DNA of 64,000 nucleotides from Sva-07 sp963715825 (GTDB taxonomy: Bacteria > Actinomycetota > Acidimicrobiia > Acidimicrobiales > Ilumatobacteraceae): positions 310,001 to 374,000 of the forward strand of contig CAVQSI010000041.1 of assembly GCA_963715825.1 (NCBI GenBank), in the 5' to 3' direction. The position numbers and the translations under genes were made by a program. The notes under the pieces were generated by a model that did not search any database, was not told the origin of the DNA, and saw only the letters and a program-made list of their open reading frames with translations. Shown piece after piece: positions 8,584-16,577 of this stretch (position 1 is the stretch's first letter; every line of letters starts with the position of its first letter).

Positions 8584-9276
8584 ATGCCGCAATACGTGCC
8601 CCGAGTCTCGGCTGAACGCGTCGAGCAGTTGCGTCGCTGGCATGAGGACGTGTCCTCAGAACTCCACGCACGCCCCACTGCCGACGTCGAGTATCTGGGT
8701 CTCCGGCTACGCGTCCCCACAGGCGTGTTCGCTCCGACGCCCACATCCGACCTCCTGGGCAACCTCGTGACCGATCATGCGGCCCCCGGCCTGCGGGTGC
8801 TCGACATGGGCTGCGGGGCGGGGGCCAACGCCGTCCTCGCTGCCCGCACCGGCGCCACCGTGCTCGGGGTCGACGTGAACCCTGCCGCCGTGGAAGCATC
8901 GCGGGCAAACGCCGCTCGCAACGGCGTCGCTGATCGCACGGACTTCGCCGTGAGCGACCTGTTCGAAGCTGTCGAGGGTGACTTCGACCTCGTGGTGATC
9001 GACCCGCCGTTTCGTTGGTTCTCACCGCGCACGATGCTCGAACGCGCCTTCACGGACGAGAACTATGCGACCCTCACCGCGTTCCTTCATGACGTGCCGG
9101 CCCGACTACGACCCGGCGGAGCGGTGCTCCTGTTCTTCGGCACGAGCGGTGACGTCGAGTACCTCGATGAGCGCATCAGCGCCAACGGGCTACTGAGCGC
9201 CACGGTCGCCGAGCGAACCATCACCGTGAGAGGCGAGCTGACGACCTACTTCGTCCGACGTCTGACAATCAGGTGA
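8584..9276 (+). CDS. Class I SAM-dependent methyltransferase (DPPF type)
   Basis: The 230-aa protein has motif I VLDMGCGAGAN (72-82), the acidic motif II ending GVDVN (95-99) and the catalytic DPPF (140-143). The (N/D)PPF/Y motif is typical of enzymes that methylate an amino group on RNA, DNA or protein (RsmC, HemK and related). The target is not identifiable. A distal GGAVLLFFGTSGD strand completes the fold. The ATG at 8584 fits the start of conserved sequence; the in-frame ATG at 8527 adds an implausible leader. No operon partner is present. Confidence 0.8.
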   Translation: MPQYVPRVSAERVEQLRRWHEDVSSELHARPTADVEYLGLRLRVPTGVFAPTPTSDLLGNLVTDHAAPGLRVLDMGCGAGANAVLAARTGATVLGVDVNPAAVEASRANAARNGVADRTDFAVSDLFEAVEGDFDLVVIDPPFRWFSPRTMLERAFTDENYATLTAFLHDVPARLRPGGAVLLFFGTSGDVEYLDERISANGLLSATVAERTITVRGELTTYFVRRLTIR

Positions 9277-9316
9277 GCAGAGTCCCCGTCGAGGCTGCCA
9301 TCGACGACAGTCCGGC

Positions 9317-9381
9317 CGCCGTGTCACCAACCGCCGGTTCGTGGGCACCCCACAACTGGGCAAACGTTCGTTGACACGGCG
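9317..9381. terminator. Possible terminator stem between convergent genes
   Basis: The 10-base arm CGCCGTGTCA (9317-9326) is repeated in inverted form at 9372-9381, directly after the stop of the minus-strand dehydrogenase and downstream of the plus-strand methyltransferase. The loop is long (45 bases) and there is no T-run, so terminator function is only suggested. Confidence 0.3.
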
Positions 9382-10599
9382 CTAGACGACGTCGAAGCGG
9401 ACGCCGGCGTGAGCCTCGAGGCGTTCGATGAGCGCGTCACCGAACGCGCTGGCGGGCGTCCAGAATCCACCGCCGACGTCGGAGGGGTCGAGGTCGAGGA
9501 AGGCCACCGCGGACTCGCCGAGCATCTTCGCCGTCGACCCGTAGCCGGGGTCGGCGTCGCCGGTGACCTTGGTGCGGATCTCGCTTCCGCCTGCGGTACG
9601 TCCGACGAAACGCAGATCGAAGTACCCCGCCTGCTGCTTCGCCTCACTCGGGCCTGCCCCGGGCTTGGGGATCACCATGCCGAGCAGCTTGCGGGTCGGG
9701 CCGAAGCTCGCGGCCCCGGCGAACGCTGCGAGCCCAGCGGTCATCCCCCACGCCGCCACTCCCCCGGTCAATCCGTCGCCGGTCATCATCGTCTCGCCGT
9801 AGGTGAAGTCACGTCCCCATGGCTGGCCGAGGAGCGCGTGACTGCGCAGCACCACCGCCGAGTTGGTCGGAGCCATCACGAACGGTGCCACCCAGCTCTC
9901 GAAGCGATCGTCGCGCGTCGGCCGGCTCATGCCGGGCTGCTTCGGGCCCTGGCGCAGATCGACGGGTGCGAGCACGTAGGGGTCACCCACCACCTTGCGC
10001 AGCTCGGGGTCCGCGGCCAGCTCCTCGAACATCTGCATGCCGCTTGCGGCCGTTCCGCCGCTGACCCCGCCCTTGGCGCCGGCCACGGACATACGCACCT
10101 CGACGCACGGCTCACCGAACTGCTCGATCGCGCGCTGTTGGGTGAACCAGGTTCCGAGGTCGGACGGGATCGAGTCGAACCCGCACGTGTGCACGATCCG
10201 GGCGCCCGTCTCGGTGGCGCGGGTCTGGTGCGCGTCGATCATCCGCCGCATCCACTGCACCTCGCCGGTGAGGTCGCAGTAGTCGCCACCGGCCTCGACG
10301 ACAGCGGCGACGAGTTCCGATCCGTAGAGCGCATACGGCCCGACGGTCGAGGCGACCACCTTCGTCGACGCTGCGAGGTCGTCGAGCGCGGACCGATCCG
10401 CAGCGTCGGCCACGAGTCGCGGCACGTCGGCGCCGGTCGAGGTGGCCACGTCGTCGAGCTTCGATGCGCTCCGCCCGGCGATCGCCCAGCGCAGTTCGCC
10501 GTCGGTGCCGTGGCGCCCCACGAGGTACTTGCACAGGATCTGGCCGACGAAGCTGGTGGCTCCGTAGACGACGACGTCGTACTCGCGATCGACGCTCAC
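9382..10599 (-). CDS. Saccharopine dehydrogenase-like / trans-acting enoyl reductase family protein
   Basis: The 405-aa protein opens with a Rossmann fold (YDVVVYGATSFVGQILCKYL, nucleotide loop at 12-20) and then NADP-binding AGRSASKL. This is the pattern of the saccharopine-dehydrogenase NAD(P)-binding family, which in actinobacteria includes trans-acting enoyl reductases of polyketide-lipid synthesis. The distal sequence KPHGALY-like motifs of other enzymes are absent, and the substrate is unknown. Its GTG start at 10599 overlaps the arc stop (GTGA), so it is translationally coupled to the proteasomal ATPase. The longer open frame upstream (to 11790) is only an overlap of arc and is discarded. 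Confidence 0.8.
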   Translation of the reverse strand: MSVDREYDVVVYGATSFVGQILCKYLVGRHGTDGELRWAIAGRSASKLDDVATSTGADVPRLVADAADRSALDDLAASTKVVASTVGPYALYGSELVAAVVEAGGDYCDLTGEVQWMRRMIDAHQTRATETGARIVHTCGFDSIPSDLGTWFTQQRAIEQFGEPCVEVRMSVAGAKGGVSGGTAASGMQMFEELAADPELRKVVGDPYVLAPVDLRQGPKQPGMSRPTRDDRFESWVAPFVMAPTNSAVVLRSHALLGQPWGRDFTYGETMMTGDGLTGGVAAWGMTAGLAAFAGAASFGPTRKLLGMVIPKPGAGPSEAKQQAGYFDLRFVGRTAGGSEIRTKVTGDADPGYGSTAKMLGESAVAFLDLDPSDVGGGFWTPASAFGDALIERLEAHAGVRFDVV

Positions 10600-12326
10600 A
10601 GGTACTGACCGGTGGCGACGCGCTCGATCGCACGGCCGCCGGCGACATCGGTCTGGGCGGTCTCGGACACGAGCGTGCGGATGAACACGATGCGCTCGCC
10701 CTTCTTGCCGGAGATCTTCGCCCAGTCGTCGGGGTTCGTGGTGTTCGGCAGGTCCTCGTGCTCCTTGTACTCCTGCTTGATCGACGCGAGCAGGTCCTCG
10801 GTGCACACGCCCTTGGCGCCGCCGTCGATCACCCGCTTGATCGCCAGCTTCTTGGCGCGGCGCACCACGTTCTCGATCATGGCGCCCGACGAGAAGTCCT
10901 TGTAGTACAGGATCTCCTTGTCGCCGTTCTGGTACGTCACTTCGAGGAAACGGTTGGCTTCGTCGTCGCGGTACATCTCGGTGACGGTGGCGTCGATCAT
11001 GTCGGGGATCAACTCGCCCTCCATGATCGGGATCTCGTTGGTGAGGTACCGGGCGAAGATCGCCTTGGCCGCCTCGGCGTTCGGGCGTTCGATCTTGATC
11101 TTCACGTCGAGACGGCCCGGTCGCAGGATCGCCGGGTCGATCAGGTCCTCGCGGTTGGTGGCGCCGATCACGATCACGTTCTTGAGGCCCTCGACGCCGT
11201 CGATCTCCGACAGCAGCTGGGGCACGATCGTGGACTCCATGTCGGAGCTGATGCCCGAGCCGCGGGTGCGGAACATCGAGTCCATCTCGTCGAAGAACAC
11301 GATGACCGGCCAACCCTCGTCGCTCTTCTCCCGAGCCCGTTGGAACACCAGGCGGATCTGTCGCTCGGTCTCGCCGACGTACTTGTTGAGGAGCTCGGGG
11401 CCCTTGATGTTGATGAAGTAGCTGCGACCCTTGCCCTCGCCGATCGTCTCGGCGACCTTCTTGGCGAGGCTGTTGGCCACCGCCTTCGCGATCAGCGTCT
11501 TGCCGCACCCCGGCGGCCCGTACAGCAGGATCCCCTTCGGCGCCGGCAGCTGGTGCTCGGCGAACAGATCCTGGTGCAGGAACGGCAACTCGACCGCGTC
11601 CGCAATCTGCTCGATCTGATCGTCGAGGCCGCCGATGTCGGTGTAGGCGATGTCGGGAACCTCCTCGAGCAGCAGATGCTCGACCTCGGGTCGAGGCAGC
11701 TTCTCGAGCAGCAGATTCGACCGCGTGTCGAGACGCAGGTGGTCGCCGGCACGGATGTGGGTGCCACGGATCGCGTCGGCGAGTTCGCACACCCGCTCTT
11801 CGTCGGCGCGGCCGACCACCACGATGCGGATCCCGTCCTCCATGACCTCCTTGACCGTGACGACCTCGCCGGTGATCTCCGGCGCCCGCGCCATGACGAC
11901 GTTGTAGCTCTCGTTGAGGACCACCTCGGAGCCCCGGTCGAGCAGCTCGTGGTCGATGTCGGGGTGCAACGCGACGCGCATCTTGCGGCCGCTGGTGAGG
12001 ATGTCGACGGTGTCGTCGTCGTTCTTGCCGACAACGATGCCGTAGGCCGACGGTGGCTGCGAGAGCTTGTCGACCTCGTCGCGCAGCGTGGCGATGTGCT
12101 CGCGCGCCTCGCGCAGCGTGTACGACAGCTTCTCGTTCTGTCCGACCGCAGCGGCCAGCTGCCCTTTGGTCTCGAGGAGTCGCTCCTCCAACGAATGCAC
12201 ACGCTTGGGCGCGTCAGCGAGACGCCCCCGAAGGTGAGCGATCTCTTCCTGGAGGGCGGCGAGTTCGTCGCGCTCGCCGGCTCCGGCGTCGTTGGTCGAC
12301 CGTGGATCGTCCGCAGAGGTTGCCAT
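10596..12326 (-). CDS. arc: Proteasome-associated AAA ATPase ARC/Mpa
   Basis: A 576-aa hexameric unfoldase that recognises pupylated proteins and threads them into the 20S core. Domains in order are a coiled coil that binds Pup (about 20-90), tandem OB folds (about 95-225) and the AAA module, with Walker A GPPGCGKT (270-277) and Walker B VIVFFDEMDS (341-350). The protein ends in GQYL, the C-terminal motif by which Mpa/ARC docks on the alpha ring. The ATG at 12326 fits the family start; an upstream in-frame extension to 12422 runs through the promoter region. It is divergent from the ferredoxin gene and coupled by GTGA to the dehydrogenase downstream. Confidence 0.96.
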   Translation of the reverse strand: MATSADDPRSTNDAGAGERDELAALQEEIAHLRGRLADAPKRVHSLEERLLETKGQLAAAVGQNEKLSYTLREAREHIATLRDEVDKLSQPPSAYGIVVGKNDDDTVDILTSGRKMRVALHPDIDHELLDRGSEVVLNESYNVVMARAPEITGEVVTVKEVMEDGIRIVVVGRADEERVCELADAIRGTHIRAGDHLRLDTRSNLLLEKLPRPEVEHLLLEEVPDIAYTDIGGLDDQIEQIADAVELPFLHQDLFAEHQLPAPKGILLYGPPGCGKTLIAKAVANSLAKKVAETIGEGKGRSYFINIKGPELLNKYVGETERQIRLVFQRAREKSDEGWPVIVFFDEMDSMFRTRGSGISSDMESTIVPQLLSEIDGVEGLKNVIVIGATNREDLIDPAILRPGRLDVKIKIERPNAEAAKAIFARYLTNEIPIMEGELIPDMIDATVTEMYRDDEANRFLEVTYQNGDKEILYYKDFSSGAMIENVVRRAKKLAIKRVIDGGAKGVCTEDLLASIKQEYKEHEDLPNTTNPDDWAKISGKKGERIVFIRTLVSETAQTDVAGGRAIERVATGQYL

Positions 12327-12349
12327 GGACCGAATGTACACGCCGGTAC

Positions 12350-12384
12350 GGGAATCGTGTTTGCACGTGCTTCGCCGTGTAAAC
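12350..12384 (+). promoter_or_regulatory. Candidate promoter for the ferredoxin gene
   Basis: A GTGTTT/TAAACT pair with 17-base spacing lies about 60 bases upstream of the ferredoxin ATG, in the 116-base interval between the divergent arc and ferredoxin starts. The -35 match is weak, so this is a suggestion only. Confidence 0.25.
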
Positions 12385-12442
12385 TGCTCCCGTGGGATCA
12401 TCCCACCCAACGGAACCCCCACTCAACGAGGAGCCCACTGAC

Positions 12443-12688
12443 ATGAAGGTCTGGATCGACCAGGATCTGTGCACCGGCGACGGCCTGTGCGAGGAAATCG
12501 CCCCCGACGTCTTCACCCTGCTCGACGATGGCCTTGCCTACGTCGTCGAAGGCGACAAGATCTTCGCCGAGGCCAAGGGCAACCCGCAGGGCGCCGAAGG
12601 TCTCGCCGAGATCCCCGACGGCCAGCTCGAAGCCGTCATCGAGTCCGCCGAGGAGTGCCCCGGCGAGTGCATCTACATCGAGCCCTGA
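12443..12688 (+). CDS. Small ferredoxin
   Basis: The 81-aa acidic protein resembles actinobacterial single-cluster ferredoxins that pass electrons to P450s and other oxidoreductases. It has four cysteines: Cys10 and Cys16 in CTGDGLC, and Cys72 and Cys76 in CPGEC near the C-terminus. This spacing suggests a [3Fe-4S] or [4Fe-4S] cluster. The ATG at 12443 follows a GAGGAG-like ribosome site; the upstream in-frame ATG at 12392 has none. A strong hairpin terminator follows. No reductase or P450 is adjacent, although a P450 domain is encoded at 55.9-58.7 kb. Pairing with it would be speculation. Confidence 0.85.
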   Translation: MKVWIDQDLCTGDGLCEEIAPDVFTLLDDGLAYVVEGDKIFAEAKGNPQGAEGLAEIPDGQLEAVIESAEECPGECIYIEP

Positions 12689-12707
12689 CCGTTCTCGAAC
12701 GCTGAAC

Positions 12708-12747
12708 GCGACGAGGCCCCGGACGACAACGTCCGGGGCCTCGTCGC
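12708..12747. terminator. Bidirectional intrinsic terminator
   Basis: A perfect 18-bp stem with an ACAA loop lies between the convergent ferredoxin and MMPL-transporter genes. The left arm is 12708-12725 and the right arm 12730-12747. There is no long T-run, which is common for actinobacterial terminators. Confidence 0.85.
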
Positions 12748-12756
12748 GTCAGAGCG

Positions 12757-15012
12757 TCACCTGACGCCGACCGGATCGGTCGCGGGCTGCTCGTCACGCC
12801 CCTCCTGCCGCCCCTCCTCGGGCGCCGCCTCGCTGATGCCGAAGCGGTCGTGCAGCCGCCGCAACGACGACGGCGCCCACCAGTTCCAGTCGCCGGCGAG
12901 CTTCATCAGTGCCGGCACCAGCGTCGAGCGCACGATGAACGCATCGACGAGCACCGCCACGGCGAGGCCGAGCCCGAAGAGCTTGATGAACGTCACGCCC
13001 GAGGTGGCGAAGGCGAAGAACGTGATCGACAGCAGCAGCGCCGCCGCCGTCACGAGCCGGCCGGTCTTCTCGAGACCCATCGCCACGGCCAGATCGTTGT
13101 CGCCGGTGCGGTCGTACTCCTCCTTGATCCGCGACAGCAGGAACACCTCGTAGTCCATCGACAGCCCGAACGCCACGCAGAACATCAGGATCGGCATGGA
13201 GATGTCCGTGAGCCCGGTGGCGGTGAAGCCGAGCAGACCGGCGCCGTTGCCCTCCTGGAACACCCAGACCATCAGCCCGAACGTCGCGGTCAGGCTGAGC
13301 GCGTTGAGGATGATCGCCTTGATCGGCACCAGGACCGATCCGAACATGAGGAACAACAGCACCAACGTGGCCACGACGATGATCGCCGCCGCGTACGGCA
13401 CCAGCGAGAAGATGGCCGACTTCGAGTCGACGAGCGCTGCCGAGGCTCCACCGACGAGGGTCTCGTCGAACGATGCCTCGATCGAGCGGATGTCGGCGAT
13501 CATCGCTTCGGCCTCGACCGAGATCGGCTCGACCGCCGGCACGACGTTGAACCACGTCGCATCTCCCGACGCCGAGGCCGCCGGTGCGAACTGTCCGAGA
13601 GCCGGATCGACGACCACCACGCTGCCATCGACGAAGCGTCCGACGGCGCTGTCGACGCGGGCCACGCCATCCGTCATCGACACCGCACCGGCGTAGTCGG
13701 CGATCGAACGGTTGTCGACACCACCGAGGGCGACGATCGTGAACGCGTCGGCCTCCGAGGAGTCGAACTCGTCTCGGAGGATGTCGGACTGCTGGCGGAC
13801 CTCGGTCGATTCGGGCAGCACCCGGTCGTCGGGCACCCCCCACTCCACGTTCAGGAAGGGCACGCCGAGTGCGATCAGGAACGCGACGCCGGTGATCGCC
13901 ACGACGCCCGGACGGCGCATCACGCCCGTGGCCAAACGGTGCCAGAAGCCCTCACCGACCTGAACCTTCCGACGGCGGAACAGCGTGAGCGCGTCGACCC
14001 GCGCTCCGAGCACGGCGAGCAGTGCCGGCAGTGACACCACCGAGATCACCATCGCAACCAGCACGACGCCGATACCGCCGTAGGCGAACGACCGCAGGAA
14101 GTACAGCGGGAAGATCAGGAGCGCGCTGAGCGAGATCGCCACCGTGATCGCGCTGAAGGCGACCGTGCGGCCGGCGGTCTCCACGGTGCGGATCACGGCC
14201 TCGTCGACCGACCGTCCGTTGGCGCGCTCCTCGCGGAATCGGCTCACGATGAACAGCGAGTAGTCGATGGCGAGCCCGAGCCCGAGCGCGGTGACGAGGT
14301 TGATCGAGAAGATCGACACGTTCGTGAACTGGGTGACCGTCCACAACACCATGAACGCACCGAACACCGACACAGCGCCCACCAGCACGGGCAGACCCGC
14401 GGCGACCACACCGCCGAACACGAACAGCAGCAGCAACAACGTGAGTGGCACCGCAATCAGTTCCGCACGAACGAGGTCGCCCTCGATCGTCTCGCCGATC
14501 GCAGCGAACACCGGCTCGGCGCCCGCCAACTCCACGACGATGCCATCGCGTTCGAGCCCGGCGTAGTCGTCGAGGACGGTCTCGATGGTCTCGACACGCT
14601 CGGGATCTTCTTCCGCTCCGGGGAATCTCATCAGGACCAGCGCCCGATCGCCGTCGATCGAACGCAGCGGCGCCGGAGACCCGAGTGACCAGTACGACGC
14701 CACGTCGTCGGTGCCCTCGATCGCAGCGAACTCCTCGGTCAGCGCGGTACCGGCGGCGACGACATCGGCGGCGTCGACGTCGCCGTCGACCGCTGTCACG
14801 ATGGCGACGAGGTCGGCGCTCCCGGTGTCGAACTCGTCGTCGAGTGCCTCGATCGACCTCGTCGACTCCGAGTCGGGATCGTCGAATCCCCCGTTGGTCA
14901 GCTCGCCGAAGACACCGCCGCCGAGCACGATGGCGACGACGAGGCCGAGCAGTGTGGTGACCAGCACCGTCCGCCGACGGCGAACGACCAGGCGACCCAG
15001 TCTGGTGAACAT
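12757..15012 (-). CDS. MMPL/RND-family membrane transporter
   Basis: The 751-aa protein has the duplicated RND layout of actinobacterial MMPL exporters: an N-terminal membrane helix (about 15-35), a large periplasmic domain, a five-helix bundle with GLGLAIDYSLFIVSRFREE, then a second periplasmic domain and helix bundle with FGLSMDYEVFLLSRIKEEY. The two GL-x-(I/M)DY motifs carry the Asp-Tyr pairs of proton-relay sites. MMPL proteins export lipids or hydrophobic compounds. The ATG at 15012 follows AAAGGA; the frame to 15090 runs through the operator and was rejected. The divergent TetR gene at 15111 is the probable regulator. The substrate is unknown. Confidence 0.9.
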   Translation of the reverse strand: MFTRLGRLVVRRRRTVLVTTLLGLVVAIVLGGGVFGELTNGGFDDPDSESTRSIEALDDEFDTGSADLVAIVTAVDGDVDAADVVAAGTALTEEFAAIEGTDDVASYWSLGSPAPLRSIDGDRALVLMRFPGAEEDPERVETIETVLDDYAGLERDGIVVELAGAEPVFAAIGETIEGDLVRAELIAVPLTLLLLLFVFGGVVAAGLPVLVGAVSVFGAFMVLWTVTQFTNVSIFSINLVTALGLGLAIDYSLFIVSRFREERANGRSVDEAVIRTVETAGRTVAFSAITVAISLSALLIFPLYFLRSFAYGGIGVVLVAMVISVVSLPALLAVLGARVDALTLFRRRKVQVGEGFWHRLATGVMRRPGVVAITGVAFLIALGVPFLNVEWGVPDDRVLPESTEVRQQSDILRDEFDSSEADAFTIVALGGVDNRSIADYAGAVSMTDGVARVDSAVGRFVDGSVVVVDPALGQFAPAASASGDATWFNVVPAVEPISVEAEAMIADIRSIEASFDETLVGGASAALVDSKSAIFSLVPYAAAIIVVATLVLLFLMFGSVLVPIKAIILNALSLTATFGLMVWVFQEGNGAGLLGFTATGLTDISMPILMFCVAFGLSMDYEVFLLSRIKEEYDRTGDNDLAVAMGLEKTGRLVTAAALLLSITFFAFATSGVTFIKLFGLGLAVAVLVDAFIVRSTLVPALMKLAGDWNWWAPSSLRRLHDRFGISEAAPEEGRQEGRDEQPATDPVGVR

Positions 15013-15061
15013 GATGTGTCCTTTCGAATGGCCATGTCGACCGAGATCTCGACGGCGTGAG

Positions 15062-15090
15062 TTGACAGTTGTTACGTTTACGGCTGTCAA
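15062..15090. promoter_or_regulatory. Palindromic operator/promoter between the MMPL and TetR genes
   Basis: TTGACAG (15062-15068) and CTGTCAA (15084-15090) form a perfect inverted repeat with a 15-base spacer, in the 98-base interval between the divergent genes. TTGACA in each arm could also serve as the -35 element of each gene. A TetR binding here would repress both the exporter and itself. Confidence 0.6.
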
Positions 15091-15110
15091 TCAATCATCT
15101 GGATGAACAG

Positions 15111-15746
15111 ATGTCAACCGATAAGATCGTGACCGTGGCCACACCGACCGTCCCGCGCCAGCGTTCCGCCCGAGGTGCCGGCGACACGCTGCGCATCGAC
15201 CTGCTCGTCGCAGCTGCCGAGCTGATCGGAGCGCACGGCGAGATGGAGGCGGTCTCGCTGCGTGCCGTTGCCCGAAGCGCCGGGGTCTCCCCCACGGCCG
15301 TCTACCGCCACTTCGACGACCACGTCGAACTCATCCGCGGGGCAGTCGACTACTGCTGGTCGACGTTCTTCGAGCAGCTCCGCGCCGCCCACGACAGCAG
15401 CGACGACCCGTTCATCGCGTTCCGCGCGATGGGCGACGCCTACGTGGCGCACGCCATCGAGCACCCAGGCCAGTACCGCGTCCTGTTCTCCGACAAGGTC
15501 GATCTCGGCGACGGCGATTCGCCGGGCGGTCTCGCCGCGTTCCAGCTGCTCATCGACGCGGTGGCGCGCATGTTGGCGGTACTCGACGACGACCGCGACC
15601 CGTTCTTCGTGGCCGTGCAGGTCCACACGTGGATCCACGGGATCGTCGACCTGTGCGGGTCGCACCCGTCGATGCCGTGGCCGGAAACTTCCGATCTCCT
15701 CGACGGCCTCAGCGTCGCATTGCGGCTCCAACCCGCCGAGCGATGA
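15111..15746 (+). CDS. TetR-family transcriptional regulator
   Basis: The 211-aa protein has an N-terminal TetR helix-turn-helix (AVARSAGVSPTAVYRHFDDH, about residues 53-72) followed by a helical ligand domain of the WHG type (WIHGIVDL near residue 180). It is divergent from the MMPL exporter with a palindrome between them, which is the usual arrangement for local repression of an efflux pump. The ATG at 15111 is preferred to 15069, which would place the start inside the palindrome; a GTG nine codons later is also possible. Its ligand is probably a pump substrate, by analogy. Confidence 0.88.
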   Translation: MSTDKIVTVATPTVPRQRSARGAGDTLRIDLLVAAAELIGAHGEMEAVSLRAVARSAGVSPTAVYRHFDDHVELIRGAVDYCWSTFFEQLRAAHDSSDDPFIAFRAMGDAYVAHAIEHPGQYRVLFSDKVDLGDGDSPGGLAAFQLLIDAVARMLAVLDDDRDPFFVAVQVHTWIHGIVDLCGSHPSMPWPETSDLLDGLSVALRLQPAER

Positions 15747-15783
15747 GTTTCCGCGCGACCTGTTCGCGCGGAAACTCATCGCT
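15741..15783. terminator. Bidirectional terminator, perfect 18-bp stem
   Basis: The arms 15741-15758 and 15766-15783 pair perfectly around a 7-base loop. The hairpin lies between the convergent TetR and trmI genes and overlaps the TetR stop codon. It would end the ten-gene operon that finishes with trmI. Its outer bases GCGATGAG/CTCATCGC recur in the palindromic repeats at 24785-24881. Confidence 0.75.
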
Positions 15784-15791
15784 CGCTGGGG

Positions 15792-16577
15792 TCAGGTCGG
15801 GTTGCGGCCCAGGAAACGGGCGACGCTCAAGAACGCGGTGTGCGCCACCATGCGGTGATCGGGCCGCACGGCCTGGCCCTCGATGTGCCAGCCGCGGTGG
15901 AGCACTTCGATCGTGCGGGCATCGATCCACTTGCCCTTCAACGCCTCACGGACCTGCACCGCCTGGGTGATCGACGGCGTGTAGGCCAGCAGCAGACCGC
16001 CGGGTTGCAGCACGGCTTCGGCGTTCGGAACCACGTTCCACGGCTCGGGGAGATCGAGCACCACCCGGTCGAACATGCCGAGGGCGGCGTCGATGCCCTC
16101 GTAGCTGTCGGCGATGTGGACCTCGTAGCGATCGAGCGACGCGACGCCGAGGAAGCTCTCGACGTTCTTCCTCGCCCGATTCGCGAAGTCCTCGCGGATC
16201 TCGTAGCCGACGATGTCGGCGCCGTAGCGCAGCATCGTCATCGACAGCGCACCTGATCCGATCCCGGTCTCGAAGACGCGGACGCCCGGTCCGATGTCGG
16301 CGAGCATGCAGATCGGCGCGAGGTCCTTCGGATAGATGACCTGGGCGCCCCGAGGCATCTCGACGACGAAGTCCTCGAGCGTCGGGCGCAGCACCGTGTA
16401 CTCGGAGCCCTTCGTCGAGCGGACCACCACGCCTTCGCGCTCGCCCACCACGAGGTCGTGTGGCACGAACCCGTTGTGGCTGTGGAATTCGCCCCCGTCG
16501 ACCAGGTCGATCAGGTACCGACGCTTCTTGGAGTCGAGCAACAATGCCTTCTCGCCTGCTGTGAACACACCCGTCAT
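15792..16577 (-). CDS. trmI: tRNA (adenine-58-N1)-methyltransferase TrmI
   Basis: A 261-aa enzyme that makes 1-methyladenosine at position 58 of the tRNA T-loop using SAM. The N-terminal beta domain is followed by YPKDLAPICMLADIGPG, then motif I VFETGIGSGALSM and the acidic YEIRED. The catalytic-region motif is VVLDLPEPWNVV. Length matches Mycobacterium Rv2118c, whose gene also lies near the proteasome locus. Its ATG overlaps the ttuA stop (ATGA). TrmI and TtuA act on neighbouring positions 58 and 54 of the same loop, so their coupling makes functional sense. The 18-bp hairpin follows directly. Confidence 0.94.
   Translation of the reverse strand: MTGVFTAGEKALLLDSKKRRYLIDLVDGGEFHSHNGFVPHDLVVGEREGVVVRSTKGSEYTVLRPTLEDFVVEMPRGAQVIYPKDLAPICMLADIGPGVRVFETGIGSGALSMTMLRYGADIVGYEIREDFANRARKNVESFLGVASLDRYEVHIADSYEGIDAALGMFDRVVLDLPEPWNVVPNAEAVLQPGGLLLAYTPSITQAVQVREALKGKWIDARTIEVLHRGWHIEGQAVRPDHRMVAHTAFLSVARFLGRNPT

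Noticed and set aside
9382..11790. One 802-codon frame joining arc-antisense sequence and the reductase
   Set aside because: The first half is a low-quality Arg-rich overlap of arc; the real reductase begins at the GTG at 10599.
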